The notes below the pieces were generated by a model. It worked only from the letters and a program-made list of their open reading frames with translations. It did not search any database and was not told the DNA's origin. The translations under genes were made by a program, and so were the position numbers. This document shows positions 55,996 to 63,381 of a stretch of 64,000 bases of DNA, piece by piece. Source of the stretch: Ktedonobacter robiniae (lineage in GTDB: Bacteria; Chloroflexota; Ktedonobacteria; Ktedonobacterales; Ktedonobacteraceae). Position 1 is the stretch's first letter, and every line of letters begins with the position of its first letter. Location of the stretch: contig NZ_BNJG01000002.1 of the NCBI RefSeq assembly GCF_016587375.1, positions 558,001-622,000 on the forward strand, given 5' to 3'.

Positions 55996-56285
55996 AGCGA
56001 TCAAATGATGTGCTGGTGCAGGAACAAGCAGCAATGCGACAAAAAGGTCGATCTTCTGAGCAGAGGTCGACGATTGGGGAGGGTCATAAACCTCAGTTCG
56101 AAAGGTCGACTCTTCTAGAGAACGGTCGAACTTTTGAGAGCAGGTCTACGGTTGGCGAGAATACGAGACCTTTGCTCAAAACGTCGACTCTTGCGAAAAA
56201 TACTCGACCGTCTGGAAACGAGTCTACGATCGTTGAAGATCACAGGCCTTTAGCACCAGAAAAGGTCTACGTTTCTGCGCAATAA
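55992..56285 (+). CDS. Hypothetical protein made of 13-residue repeats
   Basis: A 97-residue protein whose core is five units with exact 13-residue spacing. Each begins S-T-[ILV] and most continue x-E-[GND]-x-[RK]-P: STIGEGHK, STLLENGR, STVGENTR, STLAKNTR and STIVEDHR. The start is GTG at 55992, overlapping the stop of the preceding gene. No known repeat family (TPR, HEAT, ankyrin, LRR) has this period and pattern. The repeat may be a short adhesive or nucleic-acid-binding motif. The strict periodicity at protein level supports a real gene. Confidence 0.5.
   Translation: MKRSNDVLVQEQAAMRQKGRSSEQRSTIGEGHKPQFERSTLLENGRTFESRSTVGENTRPLLKTSTLAKNTRPSGNESTIVEDHRPLAPEKVYVSAQ
56065..56227 (+). repeat. 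Degenerate 39-bp tandem repeat
   Basis: The heptamer GGTCGAC or a close variant starts at 56065, 56104, 56143, 56182 and 56221, exactly 39 bases apart. It is the DNA level of the 13-residue protein repeat. A secondary role as iterons is conceivable. Confidence 0.7.
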
Positions 56286-56313
56286 ACGCAGACCCGAGAG
56301 AGCCATACGCATA

Positions 56314-56331
56314 CACGCGCGCACGCGCGTG
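56314..56331. repeat. Perfect GC palindrome
   Basis: CACGCGCG (56314-56321) and CGCGCGTG (56324-56331) are separated by CA, 28 bases after the repeat-protein stop. No T-run follows. It could be a weak terminator, an operator or a Z-DNA-prone site. Confidence 0.45.
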
Positions 56332-56398
56332 ATGAATTCACTCATCTCACATATTCACTTTCACCAAAAAAGAGAAACATGAAAATAATGATAGTGAA

Positions 56399-56632
56399 GT
56401 GAGTACATATCACCTCACCCACAAACAAATCAGCCATTTCGCTATGGTCGGCACTGATGAGCAAGCAGGTCGATCGTCTCCATCCTCCAGGGCTGCAACT
56501 GAAGATCTCTCTGCACTTCCGGTAGCAGAAAAAACCTCTTCCGCTGATGGCAAGGAGTTACTCCCGATGTATCGGCCTCAACGTGCGCCTCGAGCGAATA
56601 TACAGGCACACCTCGCACCCATGTGGCTCTGA
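56399..56632 (+). CDS. Doubtful hypothetical protein
   Basis: A 77-residue frame from a GTG without a Shine-Dalgarno site. It is rich in Ser, Ala and Arg and shows no recognised motif. It follows the repeat-protein gene in the same direction and may be part of that small cluster or non-coding. The bases 56633-56757 show nothing else. Confidence 0.25.
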   Translation: MSTYHLTHKQISHFAMVGTDEQAGRSSPSSRAATEDLSALPVAEKTSSADGKELLPMYRPQRAPRANIQAHLAPMWL

Positions 56633-56757
56633 CTTCGCCCAAAACTGGGAAGAACTTCGCCCACTATTGGGTGGTTTTCCTCTTCCCATTTCATGCCCTC
56701 TTTGAGTACACTTACCCCTGGACACAGAGAGATCAACAATGAAGAAGGAGCCACCCG

Positions 56758-57462
56758 ATGTCTCGCCTGTTTACTCGTGCCTTACTCTCACTCATGACAA
56801 AAAGACCGTATGTCATACTCACACGCTGGGGAGGTATTGTTCTCCTCGTGATAGTGGGTATGCTGCTCATTGCTCATGTACCTGCTCCCTCACCTGCTCT
56901 CGCACCTGGGTATGGCCCACCCACCACGGCCTCCTCCTGGAAAACGGGTCGCTTCTCGGGGCAAGACTTTCCTCTTCAGCCCGATGGAACCCTCCGGTGT
57001 CCAGCCGGACAGCCGCTTCATGCTCAGGAACAGCGTCGAGAAGCTGACGGGAGTCTGCGCGTCGTGTATGCAGCCAGCATTCGCAGTTGTCGCCCCTGTC
57101 CTCTGCGCGAGCAGTGTCAATGGCAGGGCAACGCAACCGCGAAGCCGCGCCAGGTGAGCGTCCTACAGCATCCATTAGTGATCGGCTCGGCTCCTGTGCT
57201 CTGGCATGATTGGAATCGTCGGTACCATCGACGGGTGTGTATGCAACTGCTCCGGCACCAGAATGTGGAAGTGCAGGTAGAGCAGAAGCTCTCTGCCAAC
57301 CCAACGCTCGCGCCTACGCCCGCCCAGCGGGCCCATTATCGGCTCTTGTGGGCTGAGCGGCTGGCTCACAATGCACGAGGGCGTTCAGCTCCTGATGTGG
57401 CTATCACCCTGTTTGGAGCGCCCTTAGCCACAGCTCACGTTCTCAGCCTGAAGACTGTCTGA
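56758..57462 (+). pseudogene. Transposase C-terminal fragment behind a membrane-like segment
   Basis: From residue about 62 the protein matches the C-terminal part of IS1182-like DDE transposases: FPLQPDGTLRCPAGQPLHAQ, the zinc-binding SCRPCPLREQC, WHDWNRRYHRR and LLWAERLAHNARGRSAPD. The DDE catalytic core is absent. Residues 1-60 instead form a hydrophobic segment (GGIVLLVIVGMLLIAHV) with a signal-anchor look, so it may be an accidental fusion by deletion. AAGGAG lies upstream of the ATG. It overlaps the end of the convergent methyltransferase gene by 39 bases. Confidence 0.55.
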
Positions 57463-58188
57463 GAGATGAGCACGGATCAGAAGAAGCGTGGGAACTTCGC
57501 GGTTGCCCGGCACCCGCTCAGCTTGTCTGGTAGATGGGCCTGGTTCCAGGACACGTTCCAGTGTAAAACCTGCGGTGGCGAGTTGGTTGAGGTACGTGCT
57601 GAGCATGCGGTGATAGTCTCCAACTCGGCTACGGACTCCATCGGGGTTCGATGAGAACCATTGACGTTCGTCAAAATAGCCAGTGACGATCCTACCCAGC
57701 GGATGCTCGGGATCAGACAGCGACGTCCACTGAGCGTGAGGGGTCTCAAAGCAGGGGTGAGGAATGGCAAAGACCAACCAGCCTCCTGGTTTGAGAATCC
57801 GTCGGATGCTCTGAAAGGTGGCCTGAAGATCAGGAATATTGATCAGTGCCATCACACAGATGCAGCCGGTAAACTGATTGTCGCTCAGTTCCTCAGCACG
57901 CTGAGCGTCTCCTTGAATATACTCAATTCCCAGTGGCTCCTGCTCTTCATAGCGTTGGGCGAGCGCCAGCAGGTTGGGTGCCAGGTCGAGACCGGTGACC
58001 TGAGCTCCGCGTCGAGCCAACTCGCGCGCTACCCACCCCTGCCCGCAGGCCAGATCACAAATGACTTCCCCATCGACTTCTCCGACTAGAGCGAGCAGGC
58101 TCGGCAGGATCACTTCCGTGTAGATAGGTCTCTCGCGCAGAAACTGATCATACCACTGGGCGATATCATTGTAAGAAGCTTGTACCAT
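57424..58188 (-). CDS. Class I SAM-dependent methyltransferase
   Basis: A 254-residue Rossmann-type methyltransferase. Motif I is ICDLACGQGWVARELARRG with the acidic end of strand 2 in VTGLDLAPNLL; YIQGDAQRAEEL and CICVMALINIPDLQ are motifs II and III; WLVFAIPHPCFE is strand 5. The NIPHPCF-like region is common in small-molecule methyltransferases, but the acceptor is unknown. The start at 58188 (MVQASYND) is chosen because GGAG lies five bases upstream. That GGAG belongs to the right end of the adjacent TnpB element, so the insertion appears to have rebuilt the translation start. Confidence 0.88.
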   Translation of the reverse strand: MVQASYNDIAQWYDQFLRERPIYTEVILPSLLALVGEVDGEVICDLACGQGWVARELARRGAQVTGLDLAPNLLALAQRYEEQEPLGIEYIQGDAQRAEELSDNQFTGCICVMALINIPDLQATFQSIRRILKPGGWLVFAIPHPCFETPHAQWTSLSDPEHPLGRIVTGYFDERQWFSSNPDGVRSRVGDYHRMLSTYLNQLATAGFTLERVLEPGPSTRQAERVPGNREVPTLLLIRAHLSDSLQAENVSCG

Positions 58189-58296
58189 AACTGCTCCGAT
58201 TAATGGAGGAAAACGTATGCAAGCATCGCCTTCCTGCGTCTTTCGTTGTTGCTGCTTCATCCGCAGGTGCCTCAAGACCGGCTGGTCTTTTTGGTC
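58175..58296 (-). ncRNA. Predicted right-end guide RNA (reRNA) of TnpB copy B
   Basis: It is the counterpart of 36726-36850. After the tnpB stop (leftward) come the conserved GAGGCACCT block and a hairpin with the loop ATGCTTGCAT whose stem GGAAGGCG/CGTTTTCC pairs with two G.U pairs. The last base shared with copy A is at 58191. The guide would therefore start TTATGGTACAAGC, that is at the methyltransferase start codon, in the sense direction. Confidence 0.5.
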
Positions 58297-59460
58297 TTAC
58301 CCCACGTCCACAGCCCAGTTTCCGTCTTCGTCCGAGCCAGTACCGGAGACGGCTTGATCAATGAGCCCGATCAAGCGCAGGGCTTCCCGCAGGACATTGT
58401 GACCAGCATTGTGGTCGCGATCCTGGGGAAATTGAAAATATGGGCAGGAGGGATTCTGGCACACAAAGATGCGATCCTTGAGGGTCATCTGATCCCATGT
58501 CCACCCACAGCCGTGGCAGGTCTTGCTGGAAGGAAAGAAACGGTCCACCTTGATCACCTGTCCACCCCGTTGGGGGACCTTGGCTTCCAGCAGGCGTACC
58601 AGAGTGCCCAGCGAGGCGTCGGAGAACGCGCGGGCCAGGTGTCGGTTTTTGAGCAGTCCCTTGAGATGCAGGTTCTCCACCCCGATGATTCCATAGCTGT
58701 CCGCCAGCCTGGTGGTGAGCTTTTGAAGGACATCCTGGCGCAAGCACACAATCTGGTAGTGCAGGCGTGCCACCTGCCTGCGCGCTTTTTCCCGATTCCT
58801 CGATCCCGGTTTTCTGCGATGCAGGCGTTTGTTGGCCTGGCGCAGCTTCTTGAGCGCGGTTTTGAGAAAGGCTTGGTTCTCGACTTGCTCACCCGTACTC
58901 AAGGTCGCCAGGCGGTTCAGTCCGACATCGATGCCCACCGCTGCCGCTTTCTCCACCGGGATCTCCTCAGGGAGTTCGACCTGGATGCTCACGAACCACC
59001 AATCGGCTGTTCTGGTGATGCGTGCACCCAGAACTTTTCCCTGAAAGCGGAGTTTCTCGGCCATATTGACCCATCCGAGCTTGGGAACCCAGAGGCGATG
59101 ATCCCCGATCTCGAATTGGTCATTGGCGAGATAGAAGCTCGGCCTGCTGCGTTTCTTGCTCTTGAACTTCGGACGGCGAGCCTTGCCCTCGAAGAACGCC
59201 GTAAAGGCTTTGCCCAGATCGAGAAAGGGCTGGTCAGAGGCGTTCTTGATCACCTCCCAGGTCCAGGGGAAGTGCTCCCGTCGGATCGCGTTAAATTGCT
59301 TCTTGAGCTTGAGGGCTGTCGGTTTCTCCCCGGCTTCATATTGCCGATTCCACTCGGCCAGCGCCCAATTCCACACGAAGCGGGCCACCCCTGCGGCGCA
59401 TGCAAGGGAGTTGGCCTGTTCTGAGGTGGGATGCAGTCTGATCTTATGGGCGCGAATCAT
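58297..59460 (-). CDS. tnpB: TnpB RNA-guided nuclease, copy B
   Basis: A 387-residue TnpB, about 85% identical by eye to the one at 35562-36725. Catalytic residues are intact: D178 in GIDVGLNRLATL, E262 in GVENLHLKGLL (the following Asp is Asn here) and QDRDHNAGHN. The zinc ribbon is CHGCGW and CQNPSCP. Most differences lie on the surface and in the last 12 residues, as expected for an element that has diverged while remaining functional. It is leftward, toward the methyltransferase gene. Confidence 0.92.
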   Translation of the reverse strand: MIRAHKIRLHPTSEQANSLACAAGVARFVWNWALAEWNRQYEAGEKPTALKLKKQFNAIRREHFPWTWEVIKNASDQPFLDLGKAFTAFFEGKARRPKFKSKKRSRPSFYLANDQFEIGDHRLWVPKLGWVNMAEKLRFQGKVLGARITRTADWWFVSIQVELPEEIPVEKAAAVGIDVGLNRLATLSTGEQVENQAFLKTALKKLRQANKRLHRRKPGSRNREKARRQVARLHYQIVCLRQDVLQKLTTRLADSYGIIGVENLHLKGLLKNRHLARAFSDASLGTLVRLLEAKVPQRGGQVIKVDRFFPSSKTCHGCGWTWDQMTLKDRIFVCQNPSCPYFQFPQDRDHNAGHNVLREALRLIGLIDQAVSGTGSDEDGNWAVDVG

Positions 59461-59496
59461 GCGGTTCTGCTCTTTCTCCTGCCTGATGTTTTCTTA

Positions 59497-59525
59497 AGTA
59501 TAGGTCAGGTGTTCTCATCTGTCAA
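59497..59525 (-). promoter_or_regulatory. Promoter of tnpB copy B
   Basis: TTGACA (complement of 59520-59525) and TATACT (complement of 59497-59502) are 17 bases apart, as in copy A. The 190 bases from 59593 to 59785 show nothing recognisable. Confidence 0.75.
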
Positions 59526-59785
59526 GAAGCCCGAAAGCGTGGCTCCTTGCCCACGGTTGATCCCTTTTTTCCACCTTTTTGGAAACAGTTGCTTTCTCTC
59601 TCCTTGCTCGATGGCAACTAGCTCTCCTTCTTACGTGATTTGGCGGCTCTTGGCAATCAAGGCTGCCTTTTTTCTTTGGTTATCAAAACACCAATTGATA
59701 AGCGCGCTTCTGGATTGGGGTCACCGAGAGCAGACCGTGTATCAACGTGGCCTTAGCGCGCGTTCCCCAGATCAAATCCCCTGAT

Positions 59786-60569
59786 TTACTTTCTTACGAA
59801 CTCAACCAGTACAGGCAGATGATCGCTCGCCTTTGGAGTCAGTTCGTTCCTAATGACTTCGCAGGAGTGTAACGACTGAGCGAGTTGAGATGAGGCGAAA
59901 CAGTAATCGATCCGCATCGAGGGCCTCCTCCTGGCATCACTGGTGTAGCCCTCATGTCTGGGATGCAGCACACGGTAGCAGTCCACTAGCCCAGCCTCCT
60001 GGAGTCGGGCAATGGCGAGACGCTTTCCCTGTTCTATAGAACCGCCGATCAGCGAAACCATCCTCGCCGATAGGCAAGGACTCGACCGGATCATCAGGAG
60101 CAAAGGCATTCAGATCTCCTACTAACAGGAAAGGTTCTCCCTGTAGTGGTTGTATTTCCCTCAGAATGACCTCGATTTCGCGCAGACGACACTCTTCATA
60201 TTCATCAGGATAGCTCGCTTGCAGGTGTGTCGTGCAAAGATGGAGGAGTGAGCCATTCCATTCAACATCAATACTCAGCAAGGTTTTATGCATTGTAAAT
60301 TCCGTCAGCGGGCCTTCATGAAGTAGAGGAAGCTGATAATTGCGAATACGCAAAACGGGCAAGCGACTAAGCCAAGCCACATGGAATGTGTTGTCGGACT
60401 CGCCAAAAATCAGGTGCATATTCAGTGCGGCTGCTAATTTCTCGGCATTGCTTCGGTCATTGGCTTCTTGAAGGGCTACCATATCAGGATTCTGGTCACG
60501 CAAAATCTGAGCGATCAATGGAATCCTTTCCTCTCCTCCATAAAAGATGTTATAGGTGATAATTCTCAT
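59786..60569 (-). pseudogene. Endonuclease/exonuclease/phosphatase (EEP) family protein, one frameshift
   Basis: A DNase I-like EEP domain split over two frames. The first gives MRIITYNIFYGG (catalytic Asn), NPDMVALQEAND (metal Glu), CTTHLQASYPDE (His) and LLVGDLNAFAPDDPV (Asp/Asn). After a one-base shift near 60040 the second gives IEQGKRLAIARLQEAGLVDC, RRRPSMRIDYCFAS and KASDHLPVLVEF (final Asp-His pair). Restored, it would have about 260 residues and all metal-site residues, so the break is recent or a sequencing error. Substrates of such stand-alone EEP proteins range from DNA to lipids. The start at 60569 has GGGAG ten bases upstream. Confidence 0.75.
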
Positions 60570-60799
60570 TCCATCCACGCTCCCTTTGGTCCGGGTATTT
60601 CCCCTTGCCTTCCGATGCAATGTTGTTTGCCTCAAGTGTACCTAACGCCCTAAAAGTTTGCAAGCAATCCGGGTATGGTCAGACAATTTGCCTGCTGGCG
60701 CGCGTGAAGTCTTAGTGAGGAAGTCTGCTTGCTCCTATTCTAGCTCATCGGAGTGAGATATGCTTATCCAGAACTGACGTTAAAAAAACTAGAGTCGCA

Positions 60800-61321
60800 T
60801 TAGTTGCTGGTTTCCTCAAACAACGCCTCTTCTGGGAAAGGTGGCGGACGCAGTGGGACCGGCGAGGATTGGATCAGGGAGGTGGTCGTGGAGCCATACA
60901 CGAGAAAGCTGTCGAGCAAGCGATCAAGTTGATCGATGGCGGGAATGTACGCCTTCACGAGAAAGCAGTCCTCGCCGGTGATGCGGTGGCATTCAACGAC
61001 TTCAGGAATCTGTTGCGCCAGTTCCGCAATCCTGGGAAGCTGCCCTGAATTGGGACGGATGCGGATGTAGGCAGCAATTGGTAGCCCCAGCGCCGCTGGA
61101 TTCAGATCCAGTCGGTAGCCACGAATGACTCCAGTCTCCTCCAGTCGGCGGACCCGTTCCGTCACCGCAGGCGACGACATCCCGATTCGGCGACCCAGTT
61201 CTGACATGGTGAGGCGTGGTTCGCGCTGCAATTCCTCCAGAATGCGCTTGTTCACTGCGTCAATGGCCTCATTGGGAGCAGTGTAAGTGAAGAGCCGTTT
61301 TTCCTTTAAATCTTGAACCAT
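60800..61321 (-). CDS. Lrp/AsnC-family regulator
   Basis: A 173-residue regulator with the HTH at about 18-65 (IDAVNKRILEELQREPRLTM, SELGRRIGMSSPAVTERVRR) and a C-terminal RAM ligand-binding domain (YIRIRPNSGQLPRIAELAQQ, VVECHRITGEDCFLVKAYIP). Lrp-type proteins sense amino acids and often control exporters. The ATG at 61321 follows GGAGA; the long frame upstream is the antisense of the transporter gene. It is divergent from the EamA transporter 94 bases away, so it probably regulates it. Confidence 0.9.
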   Translation of the reverse strand: MVQDLKEKRLFTYTAPNEAIDAVNKRILEELQREPRLTMSELGRRIGMSSPAVTERVRRLEETGVIRGYRLDLNPAALGLPIAAYIRIRPNSGQLPRIAELAQQIPEVVECHRITGEDCFLVKAYIPAIDQLDRLLDSFLVYGSTTTSLIQSSPVPLRPPPFPEEALFEETSN

Positions 61322-61414
61322 AGATGCTCTATCTCCTTGACATTGCCATGTACTTTCGCTGATCTCCATTGTACCATACAAACAAGAGCGAGAAGCTGTA
61401 AGGAGGTGTGTACG

Positions 61415-62371
61415 ATGCTGCTGCAAGGGCAAAAAACGTCTCTGACCAGGCGAATTCCGCCTCATGTCTTCTTTTTCGTGAGCGCCGTCTTCCATTACCT
61501 GGGACCATCGTTTGCAGTGCTGCTTTTCTCCACTGTCTCGGTGCTTGGTGTCGCCTGGTTCCGCATTGCCAGCGCCGCTGTCGTGTTTGCCGTCTGGCGG
61601 CGGCCCTGGCGTCACTTCACCCAGATGCCCTGGACAAAGCAGCGCACCCTGCTGGCGCTTGGGGTGGTCCTTGGCTTGATGAATGCCTGCTTCTACCTGG
61701 CGATAGCTCGCCTCCCCTTGGGAACGGTGGGTGCCATCGAGTTCCTTGGCCCGATTACTCTCGCCGCGCTGGGCGCACGGACGCGCAGAAATATCGCCGC
61801 GTTGCTCCTGGCGATCGGTGGTGTGTGGCTGCTCACTGATGTGCGCTTCAGCGGGCAGCCGCTGGGTTTCCTGTTCGCCTTCGCCAACTGCGCTTTCTTC
61901 ATGCTCTACGTCATGCTTGGCCATCGGATCGCTCAGGATGGGGGCGCTGCCGGGATTGATCGCCTGGGAGCAGCCATGCTCATCGCGCTGGTAACCATTA
62001 CCCCGCTGGGGTTGGGCGGCGCGCTGCCAGCTCTGACGCATCCGCTGCTGGTCCTGGCCGGTGTTGGCGTGGGGATTTGCTCGTCGGTCATTCCCTATGT
62101 CTGCGATCAATTGGCCATGGCTCGCTTGCCGCAGGCCACTTTCGCACTGCTCCTCTCGTTGCTCCCTGCGTCCGCTACGGTGATCGGCGTCGTGGTGTTG
62201 CGCCAAATTCCCAGCACCCCTGAAATCGTAGGGATTCTCCTGGTTGCAGGAGGCGTAGCCCTCCACCGGGAAGTTGAGGCGCAGCCTGGCAAACAAGCCA
62301 GGAACAAAGCCACAGCTTCGGAAAGGCGAATCGAAGCCAAAAATCAAAAGAAAGGAACAACTATTCCATGA
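61415..62371 (+). CDS. EamA/DMT-family transporter
   Basis: A 318-residue drug/metabolite transporter with about ten helices in two EamA halves (VLFSTVSVLGVAWFRIASAA in the first; LAMARLPQATFALLLSLLPA and the end IVGILLVAGGVAL in the second). RhtA-like members export amino acids such as threonine or homoserine, which fits the divergent Lrp gene. The start at 61415 is fixed by AAGGAGG eight bases upstream. The stop overlaps the ATG of the following monooxygenase gene (ATGA), so translation is coupled. Confidence 0.88.
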   Translation: MLLQGQKTSLTRRIPPHVFFFVSAVFHYLGPSFAVLLFSTVSVLGVAWFRIASAAVVFAVWRRPWRHFTQMPWTKQRTLLALGVVLGLMNACFYLAIARLPLGTVGAIEFLGPITLAALGARTRRNIAALLLAIGGVWLLTDVRFSGQPLGFLFAFANCAFFMLYVMLGHRIAQDGGAAGIDRLGAAMLIALVTITPLGLGGALPALTHPLLVLAGVGVGICSSVIPYVCDQLAMARLPQATFALLLSLLPASATVIGVVVLRQIPSTPEIVGILLVAGGVALHREVEAQPGKQARNKATASERRIEAKNQKKGTTIP

Positions 62372-63381
62372 CACTCCAATTTGGTGTACTGGTGCCCCAG
62401 GGCTGGACCTTGGATCTGGCACACATCGACGATCCGGTAGAAGCCTACGAAACGATGACACGGGTTGCTCAAACGGCTGAAGAGGTGGGGTTCGTTTCTG
62501 CTTGGCTGGTTGACCACTTTCATACGATTCCTTTCCCCTCGCAGGAAGTAACGTTTGAATGCTGGATGAGTACAGCAGCCTTGGCACGTGATACCAGGAC
62601 GATCCGCATTGGCCAGATGGTTACCTGCAATGGCTATCGTCATCCAGCCCTGCTGGCGAAAATGGCGAGCACAGTCGATGTGCTCTCGCATGGCCGACTC
62701 ACTTTTGGCATCGGAGCCGGGTGGTACGAGCATGAATACCGCGCCTATGGCTACGAGTATTCCGACGCACCTGAGCGCCTACGCTCTCTGCGCGAGGCGG
62801 TGCAGGTGATCCTGGCGATGTGGACTCAAGAGGAAGCGGTCTTTGAGGGAAAATATTACCAGGTGCACCAGGCAATCAATCAGCCCAAAGGCGTCAAGCC
62901 TCCGCATATCCCGCTGCTGATCGGCGGAGGTGGCGAGCAGGTCACGCTGAAGCTCGTGGCACAGTATGCCGATGCCTGCAACGTGGGCGGTGATCCTCCC
63001 ACCGTGAAGCAGAAGTTAGCTGTCCTCAAACAGCATTGCGAGCGCGTGGGACGTGACTACGAGAAGATTTATCGTACCTCCAGTACCGTCTGTCTTCTCG
63101 CCGACAGCGACGAACAAGCGCTGGAGCAGCTTCCTGCTGATCGCAAAGCCAGGTTGGGAAACGCCGTGCAGACGGCCTTGATTGGCAGTCCTGAGACGAT
63201 TCGAGAACGGCTGGCTGCCTACGAAGCAGCAGGGGTGCAGGAGTTAGTGCTCCGCTTTGTGGATGGAACCGATCTGGAGGTGCTTCGCCGCTTCGCCAGA
63301 GAGTTCATCGCAGAAAGAAGCGGCTGTTCTGGCAACGAAGCGAAAGACAAGGCAACAGACGTCCACAGGAGGATCTCATGA
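62368..63381 (+). CDS. Luciferase-like (LLM class) F420-dependent oxidoreductase
   Basis: A 337-residue TIM-barrel protein of the bacterial-luciferase superfamily. It starts FGVLVPQGWTLDL and has EEVGFVSAWLVDHFHTIPFP, IGQMVTCNGYRHPALLAKMA, TFGIGAGWYEHEYRAYGYEY, IPLLIGGGGEQVTLKLVAQY and a C-terminal IGSPETIRERLAAYEAAGVQ. These blocks fit the F420-dependent TIGR03560-type group better than the FMN luciferases. The substrate is unknown. It overlaps the EamA gene by four bases and the next gene by four bases, so three genes are coupled in one unit. Confidence 0.88.
   Translation: MTLQFGVLVPQGWTLDLAHIDDPVEAYETMTRVAQTAEEVGFVSAWLVDHFHTIPFPSQEVTFECWMSTAALARDTRTIRIGQMVTCNGYRHPALLAKMASTVDVLSHGRLTFGIGAGWYEHEYRAYGYEYSDAPERLRSLREAVQVILAMWTQEEAVFEGKYYQVHQAINQPKGVKPPHIPLLIGGGGEQVTLKLVAQYADACNVGGDPPTVKQKLAVLKQHCERVGRDYEKIYRTSSTVCLLADSDEQALEQLPADRKARLGNAVQTALIGSPETIRERLAAYEAAGVQELVLRFVDGTDLEVLRRFAREFIAERSGCSGNEAKDKATDVHRRIS

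Larger units (their letters stand above)
58191..59592 (-). mobile_element. TnpB element, copy B
   Basis: Homology with copy A extends from 59592 (GCAACTGTTTCC on the - strand) to 58191 (CGGAGCAG). The left hairpin TTTCCA/TGGAAA (59568-59585) keeps the structure of copy A with changed bases. The promoter, tnpB and right-end hairpin are all intact. The flanks are unrelated to those of copy A. Confidence 0.7.

Noticed and set aside
56065..56227. CRISPR array
   Set aside because: The 39-base periodic unit has no constant repeat longer than seven bases, no unique spacers of regular length, and is explained by a 13-residue protein repeat. No other CRISPR-like array was seen.
58246..59497. Long rightward frames opposite TnpB copy B
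   Set aside because: They are mirror frames of tnpB, and the same pattern is seen opposite copy A.
60800..62587. Continuous 595-residue leftward frame
   Set aside because: Only the last 173 residues are Lrp/AsnC. The rest is the antisense of the EamA transporter and has no family similarity.
46897..63381. Complete bioluminescence pathway (LuxE, LuxC and luciferase-like protein)
   Set aside because: The luciferase-like protein is 13 kb away, fits the F420-dependent group, and is coupled to an exporter rather than to the LuxE/LuxC pair.
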